From contig NZ_FOFL01000001.1 in assembly GCF_900110945.1 (NCBI RefSeq), positions 124,001 through 188,000 of the forward strand: a stretch of 64,000 bases of DNA, in the 5' to 3' direction. This DNA is from Devosia sp. YR412. Lineage in GTDB: Bacteria; Pseudomonadota; Alphaproteobacteria; Rhizobiales; Devosiaceae. A program made the translations under genes and the position numbers. The notes beneath the pieces were generated by a model. The model saw only the letters and a program-made list of their open reading frames with translations. It did not search any database and had not been told where the DNA came from. Below, in pieces: positions 8,925 to 17,306 of the stretch (position 1 is its first letter; each line of letters begins with the position of its first letter).

Positions 8925-11180
8925 GTGACCAGTTCGCTCTACGGCTCGATCCTCATTCGCGGCGCGCGCGAGAACAATCTCAAAAATGTCTCGCTGGATA
9001 TTCCGAAACGCCAGATCACGGTGTTCACCGGCGTTTCGGGATCTGGAAAATCGTCGCTGGTATTCGGCACCATCGCGGCGGAAAGCCAGCGGCTGATCAA
9101 CGAAACCTATCCCGCTTTCGTGCAGCAATTCATGCCGCGCTATGGCCAGCCCGATGCCGACCAGCTGGAGAATATTTCCGCCGCCATCATCGTCGACCAG
9201 CAGCGGCTGGGCGGCAATTCGCGTTCGACGGTCGCCACAGTGACCGATGCGGCGCAGATGCTGCGGGTGCTGTTTTCGCGGCTGGCCGAGCCCAGGCTCG
9301 GGGCTCCATCGCTCTATTCCTACAATGATCCGCGCGGCATGTGCCCCGATTGCGAGGGCATCGGCCAGGTCGCAGCCATGGATATGTCGGCGGTGGTCGA
9401 TGAAAGCAAGTCGCTGCTCGAGGGCGCGCTGCTGCCCAAGGGGTTCGAGGTCGATGGCTGGTGGTCGGCGGTCTATTTCAAGTCGGGGCTCTATCCGGCC
9501 GACAAGCCGATCAAGGATTTTACCCCCGAGCAGCGCGACCTTCTGTTCAACCTCGACGATGGCCGCAAGATCAAGGTCGACAAGATCAACCTGACCTATG
9601 AGGGCGTCGTCGCCAAGCTGAAGAAAGGACTGGGGTCGAAGGACCCGGAAAGCCTGCAGCCGCATATGCAGCGCGAATATGAGCGCATCTTCACCCGCGC
9701 GCTCTGCCCCGCCTGCCATGGAGCACGGCTGAACCAGCAGGCACTGGCGAGCAAGGTGAAGGGCAAGAATATTGCCGAGCTGTCCGCCATGCAGGTCAGC
9801 GAACTGGCAACGTTCATGCGCACCATCACGGACGAAAAAGTCGGTCCGATGCTGGAGGCGCTGGCACTGCGGCTGGAAAATCTGGTGACCATCGGCCTCG
9901 GCTATCTCAGCCTTGACCGCGAAAGCTCGACTCTGTCGGGCGGCGAAAGCCAGCGGGTGAAGATGGTGCGGCACCTCGGTTCGTCACTGACAGACATCAC
10001 GTATGTTTTTGACGAGCCCTCGGTGGGGCTGCATCCGCATGACGTCGGCCGGCTGGCCGGGCTGATGCAGCAGTTGCGCGACAAGGGCAATACCGTGCTC
10101 ATTGTCGAGCACAAGCCGGACATGATCGCCATTGCCGACCATGTGGTCGACATGGGGCCGTTTGCCGGCAGCAAGGGCGGCGAGGTGGTCTATCAGGGCG
10201 ATTTCGCCGGCCTGCTCAGGTCCGGCACGCTGACCGGCAATCACATGCAAAAGCACCAGCCGATCAAGGACAAGGTGCGCAAACCCACGGGTGAGCTCAA
10301 GATCGCCCATGCCAGGCTGAACAATCTCAAGGATGTCTCGATCTCGATCCCCAAGGGCGTTCTCACCGCGGTGTCGGGAGTGGCGGGCTCGGGCAAGTCC
10401 AGCCTGATCCAGGGCTGCCTGCCGCTGGCCTATCCGGATACGATCATCATTGACCAGAACCTGGCGCGTGGCTCACGGCGGTCCAATACGGCCACCTATA
10501 CCGGCATTCTCGACGCCGTCCGAAAAGCCTTCGCCAAGGCCAATGGCGTCGACGCGGCGCTGTTTTCGGCCAATTCCAAGGGTGCCTGTCCAGACTGCAA
10601 CGGGCTGGGGGTGATCTATACCGATCTGGCGCATCTCGACCCTATGGTCACCACCTGCGAGACCTGCGAAGGCAAGCGCTTCCTGCCCGAAGTGCTGGAG
10701 CACAAGCTGCGCGGCCAGTCGATCAGCGATGTCTATGAGATGAGCATTGCCGATGCCAAGGGCTTTTTCACCGAGGCGGCGGTGGCCAAAATCCTGCGCG
10801 GGCTGGATGATGTGGGGCTCGGCTATCTGACGCTGGGCCAGCCGCTGTCGACGCTGTCCGGCGGCGAGCGCCAGCGGTTGAAGCTGGCGGCGGAGTTGGG
10901 CAAGGACGGCAATATCTATGTGCTCGACGAGCCGACCACGGGCCTGCACATGAATGACGTCGATACGCTGATCGGCCTGTTCGACCGGCTGGTCGATGCG
11001 GGCTCGAGCGTGATCGTTATCGAGCACAATCTCGACGTCATCTCGCGGGCCGACTGGGTGGTGGATCTGGGGCCAGGCGCCGGACAGGACGGCGGCCGCG
11101 TACAGTTCGAAGGCGTGCCGGCCGATCTCGCGAAGTCAAAAACCTCGGTGACCGGCCAGCATCTGGCGGGGCGCGCCTAG
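8925..11180 (+). CDS. Short UvrA-like ABC ATPase lacking the UvrB-binding domain
   Basis: A 751-residue protein with two UvrA-type ATPase halves: Walker A motifs GVSGSGKSS and GVAGSGKSS, signatures TLSGGESQRVKM and TLSGGERQRLKL, and zinc pairs CPDC, CPAC, CPDC and CETC. Canonical UvrA has about 940 residues. Here the text runs from FSRLAEPRLG almost directly to SYNDPRGMCPDC, so the UvrB-binding domain and first half of zinc module 1 are absent, as in DrrC/UvrA2-type paralogues linked to drug or genotoxin tolerance. The start is GTG at 8925, preceded by GGGAGA. It is unlikely to be the main nucleotide-excision UvrA. Confidence 0.9.
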   Translation: MTSSLYGSILIRGARENNLKNVSLDIPKRQITVFTGVSGSGKSSLVFGTIAAESQRLINETYPAFVQQFMPRYGQPDADQLENISAAIIVDQQRLGGNSRSTVATVTDAAQMLRVLFSRLAEPRLGAPSLYSYNDPRGMCPDCEGIGQVAAMDMSAVVDESKSLLEGALLPKGFEVDGWWSAVYFKSGLYPADKPIKDFTPEQRDLLFNLDDGRKIKVDKINLTYEGVVAKLKKGLGSKDPESLQPHMQREYERIFTRALCPACHGARLNQQALASKVKGKNIAELSAMQVSELATFMRTITDEKVGPMLEALALRLENLVTIGLGYLSLDRESSTLSGGESQRVKMVRHLGSSLTDITYVFDEPSVGLHPHDVGRLAGLMQQLRDKGNTVLIVEHKPDMIAIADHVVDMGPFAGSKGGEVVYQGDFAGLLRSGTLTGNHMQKHQPIKDKVRKPTGELKIAHARLNNLKDVSISIPKGVLTAVSGVAGSGKSSLIQGCLPLAYPDTIIIDQNLARGSRRSNTATYTGILDAVRKAFAKANGVDAALFSANSKGACPDCNGLGVIYTDLAHLDPMVTTCETCEGKRFLPEVLEHKLRGQSISDVYEMSIADAKGFFTEAAVAKILRGLDDVGLGYLTLGQPLSTLSGGERQRLKLAAELGKDGNIYVLDEPTTGLHMNDVDTLIGLFDRLVDAGSSVIVIEHNLDVISRADWVVDLGPGAGQDGGRVQFEGVPADLAKSKTSVTGQHLAGRA

Positions 11181-11428
11181 TCCTTCAACTCATCCTCGAC
11201 GTCGGCTTCCGGCCGATCGCCGCCATCGGCCTGTTCCTCGTGCCATTCGCCCTTGCTGTCCTGGTACTGGATCGCCTCGTCATTGCCGCCGACCTGTTGC
11301 CGGCGGGCAGCGGAGACGGCGGCGTCATGCGCGGCCTGGTGGGTGGGGAAGGTTTCGGAGAACACATCTCCGACCTTGTAGGCGAAACCGCCATCATGCT
11401 CGACGACGTCATAGGTCACGTGGGCCAT
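11177..11428 (-). CDS. DUF2188 domain protein
   Basis: An 83-residue acidic protein. The ATG at 11428 (MAHVTYDVVEHDGGFAYKVG) follows a good GGAG site, and the upstream extension of the open frame is not needed. The N-terminal half (VVEHDGGFAYKV then an alanine-rich helix HQAAHDAAVSAARR) matches the small DUF2188 fold. The C-terminus is a charged tail. The gene converges on the uvrA-like gene and the two ends overlap by four bases. Function is unknown. Confidence 0.78.
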   Translation of the reverse strand: MAHVTYDVVEHDGGFAYKVGDVFSETFPTHQAAHDAAVSAARRQQVGGNDEAIQYQDSKGEWHEEQADGGDRPEADVEDELKD

Positions 11429-11527
11429 TGGTAAACTCCTTGGACCAGCAGAACACCCGGCGGCGCCGAGAGGTTGCGAGCCGGCCGCTGCGACCATACA
11501 TGGATATGACCAGCACCGGGGGCCAGC

Positions 11528-12634
11528 GTGGCGGATCAGGATCAGGGCGCACGCATGGCGCTCAAGCTCGACATTGTCGTCATCGGTGCCGGGCAGGCCG
11601 GATTGTCATCAGCCTATCACCTCAAGCAACTGGGTCTCGAGCCGGGGCGCGATTTCCTCGTGCTCGACCGAGCGCCGCAGCCGGGCGGGGCCTGGCAATA
11701 TCGCTGGCCGTCGCTGACGCTGTCCACCGTCAACCGCGTGCATGACCTGCCGGGCATGAGCTTTGCCGACAACGCCGGCGGGGATGACACGGTCAAGGCC
11801 TCGGTCGCGGTGCCGCATTATTTCGCGGCCTATGAAGAGCATTACGGGCTGAACGTGCTGCGGCCAGCAACGGTCAGCGTGGTCTGCCCGCGCGGCGAGC
11901 GCTTGCGGGTCGAGAGCGATCGCGGCCTGTTCTCGGCGCGGGGAATCATCAATGCCACCGGCACCTGGGAAAAGCCGTTTATTCCAGACTATCCCGGTCG
12001 CGAGAATTTTGGCGGCAAGCAAGTGCATACCGCCGATTTCCATCGCGCTGAGGATTTTGCCGGGCAGCACGTGCTGGTGGTGGGCGGCGGCATTTCCGCC
12101 ATCCAGCTGCTCGATCAGATTTCCATGGTGACGCGCACCACCTGGGTCACCCGCACGCCGCCGCGCTTCCGCGAAGGCCCGTTCGATCAGGAGGCCGGCC
12201 GGGCGGCGGTGAAGCTGGTGGAAGATCGCGTCCGCGCCGGCCTGCCGCCCAATTCGGTGGTCTCGGTGACGGGACTGCCCATGACACGGGCGATTATGGC
12301 CATGAAAGAGCGCGGTGTGCTCGAGCGGCAGGAGATGTTTGCCGAGATCACCCCGACCGGCGTGCGCTGGGCCGATGGTCGGGAGCTCGATGTCGATGTC
12401 ATCCTGTGGTGCACCGGCTTCCGCTCGGCGCTTGACCATCTGGCGCCGCTGCAATTGCGCGAGGAGTCTGGCGGCATAACCATGACCGGTCGGCTGGCGA
12501 CGCAGGTCGCCCGCGACCCGCGCGTGCATCTGGTGGGCTATGGCCCGTCGGCCTCGACGGTTGGGGCGAATAGGGCTGGGGGCGCTGCGGCACGGGAACT
12601 GACCGCCCATCTCGGCATCGCCACAAGCCGGTGA
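11528..12634 (+). CDS. FAD-dependent NAD(P)-binding oxidoreductase (flavin monooxygenase-like)
   Basis: A 368-residue protein with two dinucleotide-binding motifs: VVIGAGQAGLSS for FAD near the N-terminus and VLVVGGGISAIQ for NAD(P)H in the middle. The C-terminal DVILWCTGFRSAL segment is typical of this superfamily (flavin monooxygenases and the YhbX/CzcO type). The start is uncertain: GTG at 11528 or ATG at 11555 (MALKLDIVVIGAG), the second giving the more usual short N-terminus. The substrate is unknown. Confidence 0.85.
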   Translation: MADQDQGARMALKLDIVVIGAGQAGLSSAYHLKQLGLEPGRDFLVLDRAPQPGGAWQYRWPSLTLSTVNRVHDLPGMSFADNAGGDDTVKASVAVPHYFAAYEEHYGLNVLRPATVSVVCPRGERLRVESDRGLFSARGIINATGTWEKPFIPDYPGRENFGGKQVHTADFHRAEDFAGQHVLVVGGGISAIQLLDQISMVTRTTWVTRTPPRFREGPFDQEAGRAAVKLVEDRVRAGLPPNSVVSVTGLPMTRAIMAMKERGVLERQEMFAEITPTGVRWADGRELDVDVILWCTGFRSALDHLAPLQLREESGGITMTGRLATQVARDPRVHLVGYGPSASTVGANRAGGAAARELTAHLGIATSR

Positions 12635-12672
12635 TAGCGTCGCCCCGAGGATTCGTCCGAGGGAACAAAAAC

Positions 12673-13602
12673 ATGAAAACCTACCAACTCCCCCACAGCA
12701 GCCGTCGCGTCTCCAGCGTCGTACTGGGGCTGATGCGCATTCCGAAGATGAGCGATGCGGAAATCCAACAGCTATATGGCGCGGCGCGCGATGCCGGCGT
12801 CGACGTGTTCGATCATGCCGATATCTATGGCGGCGAGCGCCACCTCTGTGAGAAGCGCTTTGGCGATGCCATCAAGCTCAGCGCCGCCGAGCGCGAGGCG
12901 ATTTTCATCCAGTCCAAGGTCGGCATTCGCAAGGGCTTTTTTGATTTCTCGAAGGAGCACATCCTCAAGACAGTCGATGAATCGCTGGCCGCGCTGAAGA
13001 CCGACTATCTCGATCTGCTGCTGCTGCACCGGCCCGATACGCTGGTCGAGCCGGAAGACGTCGCGGAAGCTTTCGAGCAATTGGTGGCCGCCGGCAAGGT
13101 CCGCTACTTCGGCGTGTCCAACCATACGCCGGGTCAGGTGGAGCTGCTCAAGACCGCGGTGAAACAGCCGCTGGTCGCCAATCAGGTGCAGCTGTCGATC
13201 ACCCATGCGCCGCTGTTTGCCCAGGGCGTGGCGGCCAATATGGCCGGGCTCGACCAGTCGATTTCGCGCGACAATGGCCTGCTGGATTATTCGCGCCTCA
13301 ACAATATGATGCTGCAGGCCTGGTCACCGTTCCAGAAGGGGTTCTTTGACGGCGTCTTCCTCGGCGACCGCGAGAATTTCGCTGAGCTCAATGACGCGAT
13401 CGACGCGCTGGCCAAGCAATATGGCGTGACGCCGACCGGCATTGCCGTGGCCTGGATCACCCGCCACCCGGCCAATATCCAGGTCGTGCTCGGCACCACC
13501 AATCCCACCCGCGTCAAGGATTCGGCGGCTGGCTCGGCCGTGCCGTTGACCCGCGAGGAATGGTATCGCCTGTTCACGGCCGCAGGGCACACCCTGCCGT
13601 AA
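12673..13602 (+). CDS. Aldo/keto reductase (YdhF-like)
   Basis: A 309-residue NADPH-dependent aldo/keto reductase. The catalytic set is visible: Asp and Tyr in DHADIYGG, Lys in IQSKVGI and His in LLLHRPD. The C-terminal VVLGTTNPTRVKDS segment binds the cofactor. Sequence features fit the oxidoreductase group containing E. coli YdhF. I chose the ATG at 12673 (MKTYQLPHSSR) over an in-frame GTG at 12631. A bidirectional terminator follows. Confidence 0.9.
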   Translation: MKTYQLPHSSRRVSSVVLGLMRIPKMSDAEIQQLYGAARDAGVDVFDHADIYGGERHLCEKRFGDAIKLSAAEREAIFIQSKVGIRKGFFDFSKEHILKTVDESLAALKTDYLDLLLLHRPDTLVEPEDVAEAFEQLVAAGKVRYFGVSNHTPGQVELLKTAVKQPLVANQVQLSITHAPLFAQGVAANMAGLDQSISRDNGLLDYSRLNNMMLQAWSPFQKGFFDGVFLGDRENFAELNDAIDALAKQYGVTPTGIAVAWITRHPANIQVVLGTTNPTRVKDSAAGSAVPLTREEWYRLFTAAGHTLP

Positions 13603-13612
13603 CGGCAAAAAG

Positions 13613-13639
13613 AAAGGCCAGACTTGCGTCTGGCCTTTT
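13613..13639. terminator. Bidirectional terminator between aldo/keto reductase and fabV
   Basis: The perfect 11-bp stem AAAGGCCAGAC / GTCTGGCCTTT with loop TTGC has A and T tracts on both sides. It sits between two converging genes and serves both. Confidence 0.88.
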
Positions 13640-13651
13640 ATCTCTTGGCGC

Positions 13652-14821
13652 TTAGCCGACAGTGCGCGGATCCAGGTCGGCGCTATAGTCGACGCCGCCG
13701 AGGCCGAAGCCGAACAGGCGGAGGAATTCGGCCTTGTGCTTGTCAAGATCGGCCAGATTGGCCAGCGTCTCGGTGGACAGCAGCGGCCAGCGATAGGTCA
13801 TCTCGTCCTGTACGGTCTTGGACAATTCCCAATCGTCGACGCGGACGCGGTTTTCGTCATCCAGTGCCACCGGCGCCTGCAGCTTGACGCGGAACAGCCG
13901 GTCGATCTGCTCGATCGTGCCTTCGCCGAGGCCCATTTCGTCCATCACCTTGATCAGCATGGTGCCATAGAGCGGTACCACCGGAATGGCTGAGCTGGCT
14001 TGGGTCACCACGGCCTTGAGCGCCACGACATAGGCGCTGTCGGCGCCATGCTGTTTGCGGATGGCAGCGGCAGCGCGATCGAGATCGCCCTTGGCCCGGC
14101 CCAGCGTGCCCTTGTGATAGATCGGCCAGGTCAGCTCGCTGCCGAGATAGGTATAGTTGAGCGTGACAAAGCCATCGGCCAGCACGCCCGCTTCGGACAG
14201 CGCGGCAATCCACAGCTCCCAGTCCTCGCCGCCCATCACCTTGACGGTGGCGGCGGCTTCTTCGTCGGTTGCCGGCTGGATCTCGACTTCGGAAACTTCG
14301 CCGGTACCGGTGTTGAGCGTCTTGGAGGTCACGGCATTGTTCATCGGCTTGATGGCCGAACGGTAGACTTCGCCGGTCTTGGGATCGGTGCGCACCGGGG
14401 AGGCGAGGCTATAGACAATCAGATCGACCTGGCCGAGATGCTCGCGGATCTGGGCGATCGTGTCGGCCTTGATGGCGTCCGAGAAAGCATCGCCTTCGAC
14501 GGTCACCGCAATGCGGCCGGCCGCTTCGGCGCGCTTTTCGAAGGCGCGGTTATTGTACCAGCCGGCCGAACCGGTCTTGCTCTCGCTGGGTTCTTTTTCA
14601 AACGACACGCCGACCGTATCGGCACCCGAGCCGAAAGTGTTGACGATGCGCGAGGCGAGGCCGTAGCCGGTCGAGCAACCGAGCACCAGCACGCGCTTGC
14701 GCGCTGATTCGACGGCGCCCTTGACCACGACATGGTCGATCTGGCGCTGCACGCTGACGGCGCAGCCGATCGGATGGGCGGTGGTGCAGATGAAACCACG
14801 GATTTTCGGTTCAATAATCAC
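13652..14821 (-). CDS. fabV: Trans-2-enoyl reductase FabV (enoyl-ACP reductase)
   Basis: A 389-residue enoyl-ACP/CoA reductase for the last step of the fatty-acid elongation cycle. FabV-type motifs are clear: the opening IIEPKIRGFICTTAHPIGC, the NADH-binding VLGCSTGYGLASR, and the Y-x8-K active site (Y235 and K244, with the spacing known for FabV). The start is GTG at 14821 with GGAG seven bases upstream; the longer open frame has no family similarity. FabV is naturally insensitive to triclosan. It may be the main enoyl reductase, since fabI is missing after fabB. Confidence 0.93.
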   Translation of the reverse strand: MIIEPKIRGFICTTAHPIGCAVSVQRQIDHVVVKGAVESARKRVLVLGCSTGYGLASRIVNTFGSGADTVGVSFEKEPSESKTGSAGWYNNRAFEKRAEAAGRIAVTVEGDAFSDAIKADTIAQIREHLGQVDLIVYSLASPVRTDPKTGEVYRSAIKPMNNAVTSKTLNTGTGEVSEVEIQPATDEEAAATVKVMGGEDWELWIAALSEAGVLADGFVTLNYTYLGSELTWPIYHKGTLGRAKGDLDRAAAAIRKQHGADSAYVVALKAVVTQASSAIPVVPLYGTMLIKVMDEMGLGEGTIEQIDRLFRVKLQAPVALDDENRVRVDDWELSKTVQDEMTYRWPLLSTETLANLADLDKHKAEFLRLFGFGLGGVDYSADLDPRTVG

Positions 14822-14987
14822 TCGGCATCTCCACACTCGTTGATCCGGCAGCGCGCCGGGCTTTGAACATAGGCGATTTCTAATGCGATGCGGTGGCGAG
14901 CACCAGTGTCGCCACGCGCCAAATTGCACGCTGCGCGGGTTTTCCGGCCATTGCATGGCCTTGATGTGGTGATGGCTGAAAAGACGA

Positions 14988-15015
14988 AAGGCCGAACCCG
15001 AAGGTCCGGCCTTTT
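14988..15015. terminator. Terminator hairpin downstream of tRNA-Gly
   Basis: The stem AAAGGCCG / CGGCCTTT is extended by partial pairing, with short T runs on both strands. It follows the minus-strand tRNA and precedes (on that strand) fabV, so it probably ends the tRNA transcript. Confidence 0.65.
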
Positions 15016-15043
15016 GATCGTATCTTCCTCGCGGGAGGAAGAT

Positions 15044-15118
15044 TGGAGCGGGCGAAGGGATTCGAACCCTCGACCCTAACCTTGGCAAGGTTATGCTCTA
15101 CCCCTGAGCTACACCCGC
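15044..15118 (-). tRNA. tRNA-Gly (GCC)
   Basis: 75 nucleotides including an encoded CCA end (15044-15046). The acceptor stem GCGGGTG pairs with CGCCCGC. The D-arm (AGCTCAGGGGTAGAGC), the anticodon loop with GCC, and the T-loop GGTTCGAATCC are all standard. It lies between fabV and the thioredoxin-TPR gene. No integrase or attachment-site duplication is seen beside it. Confidence 0.97.
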
Positions 15119-15322
15119 GCTCCGTTTGTTGCCGGTCACTCTTGTTGTCCGGCGACGACGCGCTATATGCCCAATCACTTGCCCGATTGCAACCCACAAT
15201 TTGACGACATCGTCATCTTCGTGCCGGGTTGTGGATAGAGGGGCTTGTCACACCACCATTTGCGGGCGCAAGAAGGTCCGCAAATTTTCCAGTTTGCCTC
15301 GCTGAAGGGTCCAGATTTCCTC

Positions 15323-16273
15323 ATGTCCACTCCGTTCAATGGCGTTGCCGCTGCCCCCCAGTCCACTGTGCCCATGGGCGCGCTGATCAAGGATTCCACC
15401 GACCAGGGCTTCAAGGCCGACGTGATCGATGCCTCGCTCGATACTCCGGTTCTGGTCGATTTCTGGGCGCCCTGGTGCGGCCCCTGCCGCGCGCTGACCC
15501 CGGCGCTGGAAAAGGTGGTCAATGAAAAGGCCGGTGCGATACGGCTGATCAAGATCAACATCGACGAAAACCCCCAGATTGCCGGCCAGCTTGGCATCCA
15601 GTCGATTCCGGCGGTCTTTGCCTTTTCTGGCGGCCGCCCGGTTGATGGCTTCATGGGCGCCATGCCCGAGGGCGAAGTGCGCCGCTTTGCCGAAAAGGTT
15701 ATTGCCGCCGGCCCGACGCCGCAACCTGAAGAAGGCTCGATGGAAAGCCAGATTACCGAAGCTTTGGCCGCCGCCGAACAGGCACTGACCGAAGGCGACC
15801 TCAACCGCGCCGCGCAGATTTTCGGCATGGTGGTGCAGCATCAGCCCGATCATGGTGCCGCGCTGATTGGCCTGGCTCGCGTTTATCTGGCGGCCGGTGA
15901 AGCCGACCAGGCTCAGGCCACGCTGGATCTGGTGCCGGAAGACGAGCGCAAGGGCGATGCCTATACGACGCTGGTCAATTCGATTCGCCTGCTCGCGGAA
16001 GCCGCCGACCTCAGCGAGACCGCAGCGCTGGAAGCCGCCGTCGCCGCCAATCCTGATGACCACCAGGCCCGCTATGACCTGGCCCTCGCCTTCAATGCCG
16101 AAGGCAAGAAGGTGGAAGCCGCCGAAGCGCTGATCGCCATCTTCAAGCGCGACCGCACCTGGAACGAGGATGGCGCGCGCAAGAAGCTGCTCGAATTCTT
16201 CGATGCCTGGGGTCCGCGCGACCCGGCCACCAACAAGGGCCGCCGTCTCCTCTCGGCAGCGCTGTTTTCGTAA
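15323..16273 (+). CDS. Thioredoxin-TPR chaperone-like protein (CnoX/YbbN family)
   Basis: A 316-residue protein. Residues 30-130 form a thioredoxin domain with an intact WCGPC (51-55). The C-terminal part is alanine-rich helical TPR repeats, the CnoX layout. CnoX proteins hold unfolding proteins under oxidative stress. The active WCGPC matches the redox-competent alphaproteobacterial form rather than E. coli CnoX, which lacks a redox Cys pair. I prefer the ATG at 15323 (MSTPFNG); the frame also opens at 15245. Confidence 0.88.
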   Translation: MSTPFNGVAAAPQSTVPMGALIKDSTDQGFKADVIDASLDTPVLVDFWAPWCGPCRALTPALEKVVNEKAGAIRLIKINIDENPQIAGQLGIQSIPAVFAFSGGRPVDGFMGAMPEGEVRRFAEKVIAAGPTPQPEEGSMESQITEALAAAEQALTEGDLNRAAQIFGMVVQHQPDHGAALIGLARVYLAAGEADQAQATLDLVPEDERKGDAYTTLVNSIRLLAEAADLSETAALEAAVAANPDDHQARYDLALAFNAEGKKVEAAEALIAIFKRDRTWNEDGARKKLLEFFDAWGPRDPATNKGRRLLSAALFS

Positions 16274-16283
16274 AGGCCAAAGA

Positions 16284-16952
16284 ATGCCAAAGCGCCCACA
16301 GAGCCCAGCCGATCTACCCAAGTCCGTCCCGATCTTTCCTTTGACCGGGGCGCTGCTGCTGCCGTTTTCCCATCGCCCGCTCAATGTGTTCGAGCCGCGC
16401 TATGTGGAAATGGTCGATGCGGCGCTGCGTGGTGATCGGCTGATCGGGCTGATCCAGCCCGAGGATACCAGCGAGGAAAGCCCCAAGGGCCGGTCCCCGC
16501 TGCAGACCGTCGGCTGTCTCGGCCGGCTGACGCATTTCGAGGAAAGCGGCGAGGGCCGCTATTTCATCATTCTCGAAGGCGTGACGCGCTTCCGGCTCAG
16601 CCATGAGCTGACAGTGATGACGCCCTATCGCCAGGGCATTATCAGCGGCGATGAATTCGCCAGCGATTTCACCCGCGATTTCGGCGAGGCGGCGGTGGAT
16701 CGCGAGCGCTTCGTCAAGATGATGCGCGACTATGCCGAATTTGCCAGCATCGAGCTCAACTGGGAGGAGATCGAGCGCACCGGCACGGCCGACCTGGTCA
16801 ATTTCTGCTGCATGGTCGGCCCCTATGGCCCGGCCGAAAAGCAGGTGCTTCTCGAGGCTGTAACGCTGGAGCAGCGTGCCGAAACGCTGATCGCCATGAC
16901 CGAATATGAAATCGCGCGCGGCGGCGCCGGCAGCCCGACCCCGCTGAACTGA
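16284..16952 (+). CDS. LON substrate-binding domain protein
   Basis: A 222-residue protein made of only the Lon N-terminal domain: VPIFPLTGALLLPFSHRPLN, FEPRYVEMVDAAL, then GCLGRLTHFEESGEGRYFII. There is no AAA+ ATPase or protease domain. Such stand-alone LON proteins are widespread in alphaproteobacteria, usually beside a thioredoxin-like and a Trm112-like gene as here. It starts 11 bases after the thioredoxin-TPR stop and is likely co-transcribed. A role in protein quality control is inferred from the neighbours. Confidence 0.85.
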   Translation: MPKRPQSPADLPKSVPIFPLTGALLLPFSHRPLNVFEPRYVEMVDAALRGDRLIGLIQPEDTSEESPKGRSPLQTVGCLGRLTHFEESGEGRYFIILEGVTRFRLSHELTVMTPYRQGIISGDEFASDFTRDFGEAAVDRERFVKMMRDYAEFASIELNWEEIERTGTADLVNFCCMVGPYGPAEKQVLLEAVTLEQRAETLIAMTEYEIARGGAGSPTPLN

Positions 16953-16954
16953 CC

Positions 16955-17191
16955 ATGGCCACAACGCCTTCGGTCAATCCGCGCCATGTGCTCGACCCCA
17001 GGACGCTGGAAATGCTGGTCTGCCCGCTGACCAAGACGCGGCTGATGCTGTCGGCGGACAAAAGCGAGCTGATCTCGGTGGCGGCCCGGCTGGCCTTCCC
17101 GATCATCAAGGGCGTGCCGCTGCTCAGCCTCGACGAAGCGCGCAGCGTCGATATCGAGGCGCTGCGGCAATTGCCGGATTTGGGGGGATGA
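16955..17191 (+). CDS. Trm112-like protein (UPF0434/YcaR)
   Basis: A 78-residue protein with the family core RTLEMLVCPLTKTRLMLSAD and FPIIKGVPLLSLDEAR. Of the zinc ribbon cysteines only one is seen, as is usual for bacterial members. It starts two bases after the LON-domain gene and ends the three-gene set. Bacterial function is not established. Confidence 0.85.
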   Translation: MATTPSVNPRHVLDPRTLEMLVCPLTKTRLMLSADKSELISVAARLAFPIIKGVPLLSLDEARSVDIEALRQLPDLGG

Positions 17192-17306
17192 CGCGGAGTA
17201 GGGGCTTCAACTCCTGAACGCACGCCGCTTATCTGAGACGCTGCCACACCGTGGGTGTGGGTCGTCAGGTGCAAATCAAAGCAAAAATGCAAGAGAGTAG
17301 GGCCGC

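Noticed and set aside
15044-15118. tRNA-Gly as an integration site for a mobile element
   Set aside because: No duplicated tRNA 3' end or integrase nearby.
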